This document shows positions 1-6,413 of a stretch of 9,693 nt of DNA, one piece after another. Within the stretch, counting starts at the first letter, position 1. Each line of letters starts with the position of its first letter. The position numbers and the translations under genes were made by a program. Origin of the DNA: an uncultured Collinsella sp. (GTDB lineage Bacteria; Actinomycetota; Coriobacteriia; Coriobacteriales; Coriobacteriaceae); NCBI GenBank assembly GCA_900550205.1, contig URRJ01000070.1, positions 1 through 9,693 of the forward strand. The letters are read 5' to 3'. The notes below the pieces were generated by a model, which worked only from the letters and a program-made list of their open reading frames with translations, did not search any database and was not told where the DNA came from.

Positions 1-975
<975 letters not shown>

Positions 976-996
976 AATCCGAGAGGAATGAGACGG

Positions 997-1692
997 ATGG
1001 ACGAGAAGAACGAAGAGCTCGTGGACGCGCAGATTGTCGAAGAGGACAGCCGCATGTATGGGCACGCCGAGGGCGAGCCTGGTGGCGAGGTCGCTGACGA
1101 GCCGGCACTGGTGCTGGGCGACAACGACCCGCACGATGCCGAGCTGCACGAGAAGATTCTTTCGGAGGAGTGCGCCTGGAAGGGCAAGATCCTCGACGTC
1201 CATCGTCTTGAGGTTGAGCTGCCCAACGGTCGCCGCAGCGCCCGCGATATCGTTCGCCATCCGGGCGCGGCGGCCGTTGTGGCACTGACCGAGAGCGGCA
1301 AGATCGTACTGGTGCGTCAGTACCGCACCGCCATCGACCGCGTGACGGTCGAGATTCCCGCCGGCAAGCTCGATCCAGGCGAGGACCCGCTCGATTGCGC
1401 CAAGCGCGAGCTGCATGAGGAGACAGGCTTTAGGGCTGGTCGCATTCGCTTTTTGACGTCGATTGTCACGTCCTGCGGTTTTTGCGACGAGATCATTCAC
1501 ATCTACCTGGCTACCAAGCTCGAGTTTGATACGCCCAACCCCGATGATGACGAGTTTGTCAACGTGGACCTGGTGCCGCTGCACGAGCTGATCGACGCCG
1601 TGCTCGACGGCAAGATCGAAGACGCCAAGACCGTCGTGGGCGCCTTGGCTTGCGACAGCATCGCGCATAGACTAGGCGGAGCCGAGCTGTAA
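997..1692 (+). CDS. Nudix hydrolase, ADP-ribose pyrophosphatase type
   Basis: Predicted cytoplasmic hydrolase of nucleoside diphosphates linked to another moiety, most likely ADP-ribose (giving AMP and ribose 5-phosphate). The Nudix box at residues 123-145 fits GX5EX7REUXEEXGU exactly (G123, E129, REL at 137-139, EE at 141-142, GF at 144-145). The preceding segment (VRQYRTAIDRVTVEIPAGK) is typical of the NudF/ADPRase branch, as is a GFCDE loop at 161-165 whose Glu165 would be the likely base. The usual Pro of that loop (SPG) is Cys160 here. The first 50 or so residues are acidic, low in complexity and outside the domain. I chose ATG 997 because GAGAGGA (981-987) stands 9 nt before it; the in-frame ATG at 988 touches that site and would add three residues. 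It follows purD closely. The exact substrate is inference. Confidence 0.9.
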   Translation: MDEKNEELVDAQIVEEDSRMYGHAEGEPGGEVADEPALVLGDNDPHDAELHEKILSEECAWKGKILDVHRLEVELPNGRRSARDIVRHPGAAAVVALTESGKIVLVRQYRTAIDRVTVEIPAGKLDPGEDPLDCAKRELHEETGFRAGRIRFLTSIVTSCGFCDEIIHIYLATKLEFDTPNPDDDEFVNVDLVPLHELIDAVLDGKIEDAKTVVGALACDSIAHRLGGAEL

Positions 1693-1704
1693 CGAGTGGG
1701 GATA

Positions 1705-1743
1705 GCCCTGGGACAAGAACTACTGATTACTTTGTCCCAGGGC
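1705..1743. repeat. Perfect 12-bp inverted repeat between the Nudix and ABC genes
   Basis: The arm GCCCTGGGACAA (1705-1716) is the exact reverse complement of TTGTCCCAGGGC (1732-1743), with a 15-nt loop. In RNA it would form a stable hairpin starting 13 nt after the Nudix stop. It could act as a terminator or 3'-end stabiliser for the purD-Nudix transcript, but no uninterrupted U-run follows (the next bases are CTTATGTTGC), so intrinsic termination is uncertain. The CTGGGAC/GTCCCAG core also bounds the larger repeat at 4565-4671, suggesting both belong to one dispersed repeat family. The repeat itself is read directly; its function is inference. Confidence 0.75.
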
Positions 1744-1774
1744 CTTATGTTGCTGATATTTCTTTGAGGACCAC

Positions 1775-3547
1775 ATGCTGAAGCGTTTTCTTTCGTATTA
1801 CGAGCCCCAGATGGGGCTTTTTGTTGCCGATACTGTTTGCGCCCTGGTGCTTGCCGCCATTGACCTGGCGTTTCCCATTATCCTGCGCAATCTGACCGGT
1901 GGGTTGTTTACCCAGGGCCAGGCTGCCATTATGCAAGCGCTCGGTATGATCGCGGTGGGCCTGGTGCTGATGTATGTCATCCGTTGCGCCTGTCGCTACT
2001 TTGTGAGCTACTGGGGCCACGTGATGGGCGCGCGCATGGAGTCCAAGATGCGCGAGGACCTGTTTGACCAGTACGAGCGCTTTAGCTTTGCATACTTCGA
2101 CCGCAACAGCTCGGGCGATATGATGAGCCGCGTGGTCAACGACCTATTTGATATCTGCGAGGCAGCGCATCACGTACCCGAGTGGATTATCATCTGCGGT
2201 ATCGAGATTATCGGCTCGTTTGTGATCCTCTTTACCATCGCCCCGGTGCTAGCGCTTGCCATGGCCGTGGTGACGGCGGCGTTTGCGGTCGTCATGTTTT
2301 GGCAGAACATGCGCATGCGTGAGGTCTTTAGCGACAACCGCAAAAAGATCAGCGGCATTAATGCGCAGCTGCAGGATTCGCTGGCGGGCATGCGCGTGGT
2401 CAAGAGCTTTGCCAACGAGGAGACCGAGCGTGCCAAGTTCCGTGCCTCTAACGACCGCTACCTTTCGTCCAAGGAGAACATGTACCACGCCATGGGCGTT
2501 TATACCGCGACGTATGGCCTGCTCTCGGGTGTGCTCTATGTGATTGTAGTGCTGCTGGGCGGCTGGCTGGTCGCCCAGGGACAGCTGCAGGCGGTCGATA
2601 TGGCGACCTTCGCACTCTATATTTCGCTGTTCTGCACGCCGCTCGAGACGCTTGTCAATTCGGCCGAAACGTATCAGAAGGCAATCGCCGGCTTTAAGCG
2701 TATGGACGAGGTGCTCTCGACCGCGCCGGATATTCAGGATAAGCCGGGTGCCGTGGATCTGCAGGTGACGGCGGGCGCTGTTGAGTATCGCGACGTGTGC
2801 TTTAGCTATGAGGATGTTGAGTTGGGCGAGGGCGGCGCCGACGGACGCCCTGTTATCGACCATATGGACCTGTCTATCAAGCCCGGCCAGACCATCGCGC
2901 TGGTTGGCCCCTCGGGCGGCGGCAAGTCTACAACTTGTTCGTTGCTGCCGCGCTTTTACGACGTGGCTGACGGATCCATCAGCATCGACGGACAGGACGT
3001 GCGTGACGTGACGCAACAGAGCTTGCGCCGTGCTATTGGCCTGGTGCAGCAGGATGTCTACCTGTTTGACGGTACGATTGGCGAGAATATCGCCTACGGC
3101 AAGCCGGGTGCTACGGCGGCTGAAATCGCCGAGGCCGCTCGCCGCGCCAATATCGACGCCTTTATCGAGTCGCTGCCGCAAGGCTATGACACGATTGTGG
3201 GCGAGCGCGGCAGTCGTCTTTCGGGTGGACAGAAACAGCGTGTCGCCATCGCGCGCGTGTTTCTCAAGAATCCCAAAATTCTGATCTTGGACGAGGCGAC
3301 GAGCGCTTTGGATAACGAGAGCGAGGAAGCGGTTCAGGAGTCGCTCGAAGAGCTGGCACGCGGCCGTACTACGATCATCATCGCCCACCGTCTCTCGACT
3401 ATTAAGCATGCTGACGAGATTGCGACTGTCGAGCATGGTCGCGTTGTGGAACGTGGCACGCATGAGCAGCTTCTCGCCCGCGGCGGCACCTATGCCCGTT
3501 ACTATCGAATGCAGTTCGAAGGTGCGCGTGCGCACGAGCTCGACTGA
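1775..3547 (+). CDS. ABC exporter half-transporter (membrane domain fused to ATPase), MsbA/multidrug-like
   Basis: This 590-residue protein has the usual length and order of a type IV ABC exporter half-transporter. An N-terminal membrane domain has hydrophobic segments near residues 13-37, 53-78, 133-155, 158-178, 240-268 and 277-296, followed by an ATPase domain from about residue 335. In the ATPase I see Walker A GPSGGGKST (378-386), Q-loop Gln426 before DVYLFDGTI, signature LSGGQ (482-486), Walker B ILILDE with Asp506 and catalytic Glu507, D-loop SALD, and switch His538 (IIAHR). All key residues are present, so it should be an active ATPase. No partner half-transporter lies nearby, so a homodimer is the simplest model. 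The substrate (lipid, drug or peptide) cannot be read from the sequence. A GAGGA at 1766-1770 stands 4 nt before the ATG. The next gene follows after 19 nt. Confidence 0.95.
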   Translation: MLKRFLSYYEPQMGLFVADTVCALVLAAIDLAFPIILRNLTGGLFTQGQAAIMQALGMIAVGLVLMYVIRCACRYFVSYWGHVMGARMESKMREDLFDQYERFSFAYFDRNSSGDMMSRVVNDLFDICEAAHHVPEWIIICGIEIIGSFVILFTIAPVLALAMAVVTAAFAVVMFWQNMRMREVFSDNRKKISGINAQLQDSLAGMRVVKSFANEETERAKFRASNDRYLSSKENMYHAMGVYTATYGLLSGVLYVIVVLLGGWLVAQGQLQAVDMATFALYISLFCTPLETLVNSAETYQKAIAGFKRMDEVLSTAPDIQDKPGAVDLQVTAGAVEYRDVCFSYEDVELGEGGADGRPVIDHMDLSIKPGQTIALVGPSGGGKSTTCSLLPRFYDVADGSISIDGQDVRDVTQQSLRRAIGLVQQDVYLFDGTIGENIAYGKPGATAAEIAEAARRANIDAFIESLPQGYDTIVGERGSRLSGGQKQRVAIARVFLKNPKILILDEATSALDNESEEAVQESLEELARGRTTIIIAHRLSTIKHADEIATVEHGRVVERGTHEQLLARGGTYARYYRMQFEGARAHELD

Positions 3548-3566
3548 TTGATATGACAGGAAGTTT

Positions 3567-4526
3567 ATGGCTGAGAAGAACCCTTTGACTCCGGAAGAAG
3601 TGACGGAGTTATTCTCCGAGATCGACGCATCCGGCGTTTTGGATCCGACGCTTGCCAAAAAGCGCACCGAGCGCATGCGCGAAAAAGAGGCTGCCGTCAA
3701 GCGCGGCGACAAGGCGGCGCTGGCGCAGCTTCGCAGCGAGGATCGCGCGAGCCAGGCAAAACATATCGACCCGTTGTCCGAGGACGATCCCTCGGGTTCG
3801 CAGGTGAGTCATACCATTACGAAGACTGCCATGGCTGTGGTCATCGGCATCCTTGTGCTGATTGTTGGCATGCAGATTGGCTACGGCGTGATGCGACGCC
3901 TGAACACCGCCAATCTGTCCGAGAGTGTTTCGGTGGATACCGTTTCTACAGCGCTCAAGGGTGGACTCGAGTGGGGCAACGGCTTTACGCAGTTCCCGCT
4001 CGACTTTACCGTCGATGAGGCCGATGAGCGTACGGGTACGGTCGAGGTGACGGTGTTGGACACATCGTCTGTTAACGAGCTTGAGCTGCTGTCCAACGGG
4101 CAGATCCAGGCAGCGGCGCTTGCGACCAACGCCTTGCTCAACGACAAGATTGACCGCGTGGTGTACAACGTGCACGCCTATATCGATGAGGACAGCAATA
4201 TCCAGCATGATTCCTTCTTTGGCATGTTCCCCGCACAGGGTCATCAGAGCGCCATTTTGACGTTTGTGTGGACCAAGAGCTCATCGAGTGCCACGAACAT
4301 CGACTGGAAGATGCATATCGTAAGCATGGACGATACGATTGCCGAGCGCATCCAAAAGCAGGTGAACTCGGTGTCGTCGCTGATTGAGGACCCGGCGGTG
4401 AGCCAGACCAAGATTGACGAGGAAAAGGCCGAACGTGACCTGGAGCATCGTCTGCATGGCCGCGAGATTTTCCGCGGCGGCAAGCCCGATCGCACGCCGT
4501 CCGATCTGCTGGAGCAGGACAAATAA
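3567..4526 (+). CDS. Unrecognised single-pass membrane protein, 319 residues
   Basis: I do not recognise a family. Residues 1-85 are hydrophilic and charged (MAEKNPLTPEEVTELFSEID at the start, then a Lys/Arg/Glu-rich, probably helical stretch at 28-65). One strong hydrophobic helix lies at about 87-109, followed by MRR. Residues 112-319 form a soluble domain with alternating beta-like and helical segments (FPLDFTVDEADERTGTVEVT, then an Ala-rich helix near 178-192) and a charged tail. There is no signal peptide at the extreme N-terminus. By the positive-inside rule the orientation is unclear, since both flanks carry basic residues. AGGAA (3558-3562) is 4 nt from the ATG. The gene starts 19 nt after the ABC exporter stop and ends at a terminator, so it probably shares that transcript and may work with the transporter. 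Base composition and codon use resemble the neighbours, supporting a real gene. Confidence 0.82.
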   Translation: MAEKNPLTPEEVTELFSEIDASGVLDPTLAKKRTERMREKEAAVKRGDKAALAQLRSEDRASQAKHIDPLSEDDPSGSQVSHTITKTAMAVVIGILVLIVGMQIGYGVMRRLNTANLSESVSVDTVSTALKGGLEWGNGFTQFPLDFTVDEADERTGTVEVTVLDTSSVNELELLSNGQIQAAALATNALLNDKIDRVVYNVHAYIDEDSNIQHDSFFGMFPAQGHQSAILTFVWTKSSSSATNIDWKMHIVSMDDTIAERIQKQVNSVSSLIEDPAVSQTKIDEEKAERDLEHRLHGREIFRGGKPDRTPSDLLEQDK

Positions 4527-4532
4527 GACGCC

Positions 4533-4573
4533 ATCATCCCGCGTGAGCCAAGCGCCCACGCGGGATGATTTTT
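4533..4573 (+). terminator. Rho-independent terminator after the ABC/membrane-protein pair
   Basis: A perfect 13-bp stem pairs ATCATCCCGCGTG (4533-4545) with CACGCGGGATGAT (4557-4569), has an 11-nt loop, and runs straight into TTTTT (4569-4573). It begins 7 nt after the stop codon of the membrane-protein gene. This is a textbook intrinsic terminator. Its last stem bases and its T-run are shared with the left end of the large inverted repeat at 4565-4671. Confidence 0.93.
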
Positions 4574-4671
4574 CTGGGACGGGGATTAAAAAATCATTCT
4601 GTCATGTATGCAGTTGGCGACAAAGCCCTGCTCTCAGAATGATTTTTTACTCCCCGTCCCAGAAAAATCAT
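4565..4671. repeat. 107-nt near-perfect inverted repeat (REP/MITE-like element)
   Basis: The left arm 4565-4601 and right arm 4635-4671 are reverse complements at 36 of 37 positions (only T4586 against C4650 fails). Each arm is itself a smaller palindrome: ATGATTTTT (4565-4573) faces AAAAATCAT (4589-4597), and the same pair recurs at 4639-4647 and 4663-4671, enclosing CTGGGACGGGG or CCCCGTCCCAG. The 33-nt centre can fold too: GCAG (4610-4613) with CTGC (4628-4631), and GGC (4616-4618) with GCC (4625-4627), around GACAAA. The whole can form one long hairpin or two short ones. No open frame, transposase or clear target duplication is present. A dispersed palindromic repeat or small non-autonomous element is the likeliest reading. 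Confidence 0.85.
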
Positions 4672-4780
4672 TTATGCATAGGAAGTCATAATTATCATTT
4701 CGTAAACATTTCGATGAAATTAACGCCATGGAGCATACTTGCGGTTACAATACCGCGAGGCCTAACTACCAACCTTTAAG
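4672..4780 (+). promoter_or_regulatory. AT-rich promoter region and leader start for carAB (candidate)
   Basis: Between the inverted repeat and the carA leader hairpin the sequence is clearly AT-richer than the surrounding genes and contains no convincing gene, so the carAB promoter should lie here. The best -10-like hexamer is TACAAT at 4746-4751. It sits in the loop of a small palindrome, GCGGT (4741-4745) with ACCGC (4752-4756). No good -35 lies 16-18 nt upstream; TTAACG at 4720-4725 is 20 nt away. CATACT (4734-4739) and CATAAT (4687-4692) are alternatives. A start near 4758 would leave a leader of about 50 nt containing the PyrR-type hairpin. The exact boxes are uncertain. Confidence 0.35.
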
Positions 4781-4805
4781 CCGGTCCTGTGAGACCGGGA
4801 AGGAG
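4773..4805 (+). promoter_or_regulatory. PyrR-binding hairpin overlapping the carA ribosome-binding site
   Basis: CCGGTC (4781-4786) pairs with GACCGG (4793-4798) around the hexaloop CUGUGA. This fits the known PyrR mRNA consensus ARUCCNGNGAGGYU in its defining part: GUC, the loop CNGNGA, then a GRY that pairs back (here GAC). A lower stem can form between CCTT (4773-4776) and AAGG (4800-4803), separated from the upper stem by an internal bulge, which is also the known architecture of PyrR sites. AAGG belongs to the carA Shine-Dalgarno AAGGAG (4800-4805), 4 nt before the ATG. There is no terminator hairpin between it and carA, so the likely mode is translational repression when UMP or UTP is high, not transcription attenuation. 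PyrR itself is not encoded in the window. Confidence 0.75.
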
Positions 4806-4809
4806 AATT

Positions 4810-6315
4810 ATGGCGAACAACCATACCGCGGGCACCGCTGCCCGCACCATCGCGCCCAGCGAACTTTGCCAGCGTATGCTGGCAAAAACCAGTAAGGGCA
4901 TCTGCGGTCCCTGCATCCTGTACCTTGAGGATGGGACCATTTTTTATGGACGTGCATGCGGCGCCGAGGGCACCGCGACCGGCGAAGTCTGCTTCAACAC
5001 CTCGCTCGAGGGTTATTTTGAGGTCATGACCGATCCGAGCTATGCCGGCCAAATCGTAACCATGACCTATCCGCAGATCGGCAACTACGGTATCGATGAG
5101 ACCGACGTCCAGTCGGCCTTCCCCGGTGACGCCGCTCGCCCTGCGAGCGCTCCGGCCATGCGTGGCATGATCGTGCGCGACATGTGCGCTACGCCTTCTA
5201 ACTGGCGTTCTGCCGAAAGCGTGCCGGAGTACCTGCGCGCCCACGGTATCGTCGCTATCGAGGGCGTCGACACCCGCGCCTTGGTGCGCCACCTGCGCGA
5301 CAACGGCTCCAAGATGGGCATTATCTCGACCGAGGTCTTTGACGTCGACGAACTTGCCGAGCGTCTGGCCGCAGCCCCCACGTTGGTGGGCGAGAACTTG
5401 GTCAAGACCGTGAGCTGCCCTGAGCCTCATGCCTTTACTGCGAGCGACCTGCCTGCTACGCATGATTTTGCGCTCACCGCCGCCGCCCCTGCCCGCCACA
5501 AGGTGGTTGCCTACGACTGCGGCGTGAAGCGCGGCATTCTGGAGGGCCTGGTCCGCGCCGGCTGCGACCTGACCGTCGTGCCGTGGGATACGCCCGCGAG
5601 TGAGGTGCTCGATATGAATCCCGATGGCGTCTTTTTGTCCAACGGCCCCGGCGATCCCGATGCCGTGGTGGAGACCTACGAGCAGGTGCAGCAGCTGATC
5701 GGCAAGGTGCCGGTCTTTGGTATTTGCCTGGGTCATCAGATGATCAGCCTGGCCTGCGGCGCTCAGATGGAAAAGCTTAAGTTCGGTCACCGCGGTGGCA
5801 ACCAGCCGGTTATGAACCTGGTGAGCCGCCGCGTGGAGATTACCGCGCAAAACCATGGCTTTGGCCTGCTGTTCCCCAGCTTGGGCAAGCTTGTTCCCGA
5901 GCTTTCCGGTGGCGAGACCGAGCACGCGGCCGATGGCGACCTGCGCGTCTGGGTGCGCCGCGGTATCGCGCCGGTCGTGATGAACGAGCGCTTCGGCCGT
6001 ATTCGCCTGACGCATGTGAACCTCAACGACGGCACCGCCGAGGGTATCCAACTGCTCGACGCGCCGTGCTTCTCGGTGCAGTACCATCCCGAGGCCTCGC
6101 CCGGCCCCACCGATGCCCACTATCTCTTTACCGCCTTTACGCGACTCATGGACGGCGAGGAGAACTACCTGGACATCGACACCGCGAAGGACCGCCTCGC
6201 CGGCTGGAATTTCGCCGACGATGGTTTCGCCGTTCTACCGAACGGCGGACCGGTCGACGCTGCGGCTGCATCTGGCACATCATCTTGCCGTTCTGCTTCG
6301 GACGCGCGGGCATAA
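4810..6315 (+). CDS. carA: Carbamoyl-phosphate synthase small (glutaminase) subunit
   Basis: CarA hydrolyses glutamine and passes ammonia to CarB for carbamoyl phosphate, precursor of pyrimidines and arginine. The N-terminal CarA domain is recognisable from about residue 37 (LYLEDGTIFYG, FNTSLEGYFEVMTDPSYAGQ, IEGVDTRALVRHLRD). The class I glutaminase domain carries nucleophile Cys306 in GICLGHQ and the partners His426 and Glu428 in YHPEASPGP; QNHGF lies at 348-351 and beyond. At 501 residues it is much longer than E. coli CarA (382): about 30 extra at the N-terminus, roughly 36 inserted between QNHGF and RLTHVNLNDGT (residues 352-398), and a tail of about 45 after the usual end. ATG 4810 was chosen for AAGGAG at 4800-4805; the in-frame GTG at 4789 lies inside the PyrR-type hairpin and has no ribosome-binding site. 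carB follows after 98 nt. Confidence 0.96.
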   Translation: MANNHTAGTAARTIAPSELCQRMLAKTSKGICGPCILYLEDGTIFYGRACGAEGTATGEVCFNTSLEGYFEVMTDPSYAGQIVTMTYPQIGNYGIDETDVQSAFPGDAARPASAPAMRGMIVRDMCATPSNWRSAESVPEYLRAHGIVAIEGVDTRALVRHLRDNGSKMGIISTEVFDVDELAERLAAAPTLVGENLVKTVSCPEPHAFTASDLPATHDFALTAAAPARHKVVAYDCGVKRGILEGLVRAGCDLTVVPWDTPASEVLDMNPDGVFLSNGPGDPDAVVETYEQVQQLIGKVPVFGICLGHQMISLACGAQMEKLKFGHRGGNQPVMNLVSRRVEITAQNHGFGLLFPSLGKLVPELSGGETEHAADGDLRVWVRRGIAPVVMNERFGRIRLTHVNLNDGTAEGIQLLDAPCFSVQYHPEASPGPTDAHYLFTAFTRLMDGEENYLDIDTAKDRLAGWNFADDGFAVLPNGGPVDAAAASGTSSCRSASDARA

Positions 6316-6365
6316 GCCCAGCGCGCCCTCGCATCACGGCAACCTGATGCACCAGCTGCACCCTC

Positions 6366-6393
6366 GCTGACTTTTTCAAAACATTGAGTCAGC
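6366..6393 (+). other. Small hairpin in the carA-carB gap
   Basis: GCTGACT (6366-6372) is the exact reverse complement of AGTCAGC (6387-6393), with a 14-nt loop. It lies in the 98-nt spacer and ends 5 nt before the strong carB ribosome-binding site TAGGAGGT (6399-6406). No T-run follows, so it is not an intrinsic terminator, and its loop does not match the PyrR consensus. A seven-pair repeat of this kind may occur by chance; a role in RNA stability or in the CarA:CarB ratio is only possible. Confidence 0.4.
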
Positions 6394-6413
6394 CTCTCTA
6401 GGAGGTTTTAAAC

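Noticed and set aside
988..996. ATG 988 as the Nudix gene start
   Set aside because: The purine-rich GAGAGGA ends at 987, directly against this ATG; the spacing is right for ATG 997 instead.
1732..1760. Promoter for the ABC exporter: TTGTCC (1732-1737), 17 nt, GATATT (1755-1760)
   Set aside because: Each box matches only four of six consensus bases, and the predicted start near 1767 would fall inside the ribosome-binding site, leaving too short a leader.
2249..3712. 487-codon minus-strand open frame opposite the ABC exporter
   Set aside because: It runs across two real + strand genes and their junction, has no domain, and is explained by codon bias of the exporter gene.
4789..4809. GTG at 4789 as an upstream start of carA
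   Set aside because: It lies in the loop of the PyrR-type hairpin and lacks a ribosome-binding site, whereas ATG 4810 has AAGGAG at 4800-4805.
4672..4809. Transcription attenuator of the Bacillus type before carA
   Set aside because: No stem followed by a T-run lies between the PyrR-type hairpin and carA; the only intrinsic terminator is upstream and belongs to the previous gene.
4762..6120. 452-codon minus-strand open frame opposite carA
   Set aside because: Same shadow pattern; it also crosses the carA leader and lacks any recognisable motif.
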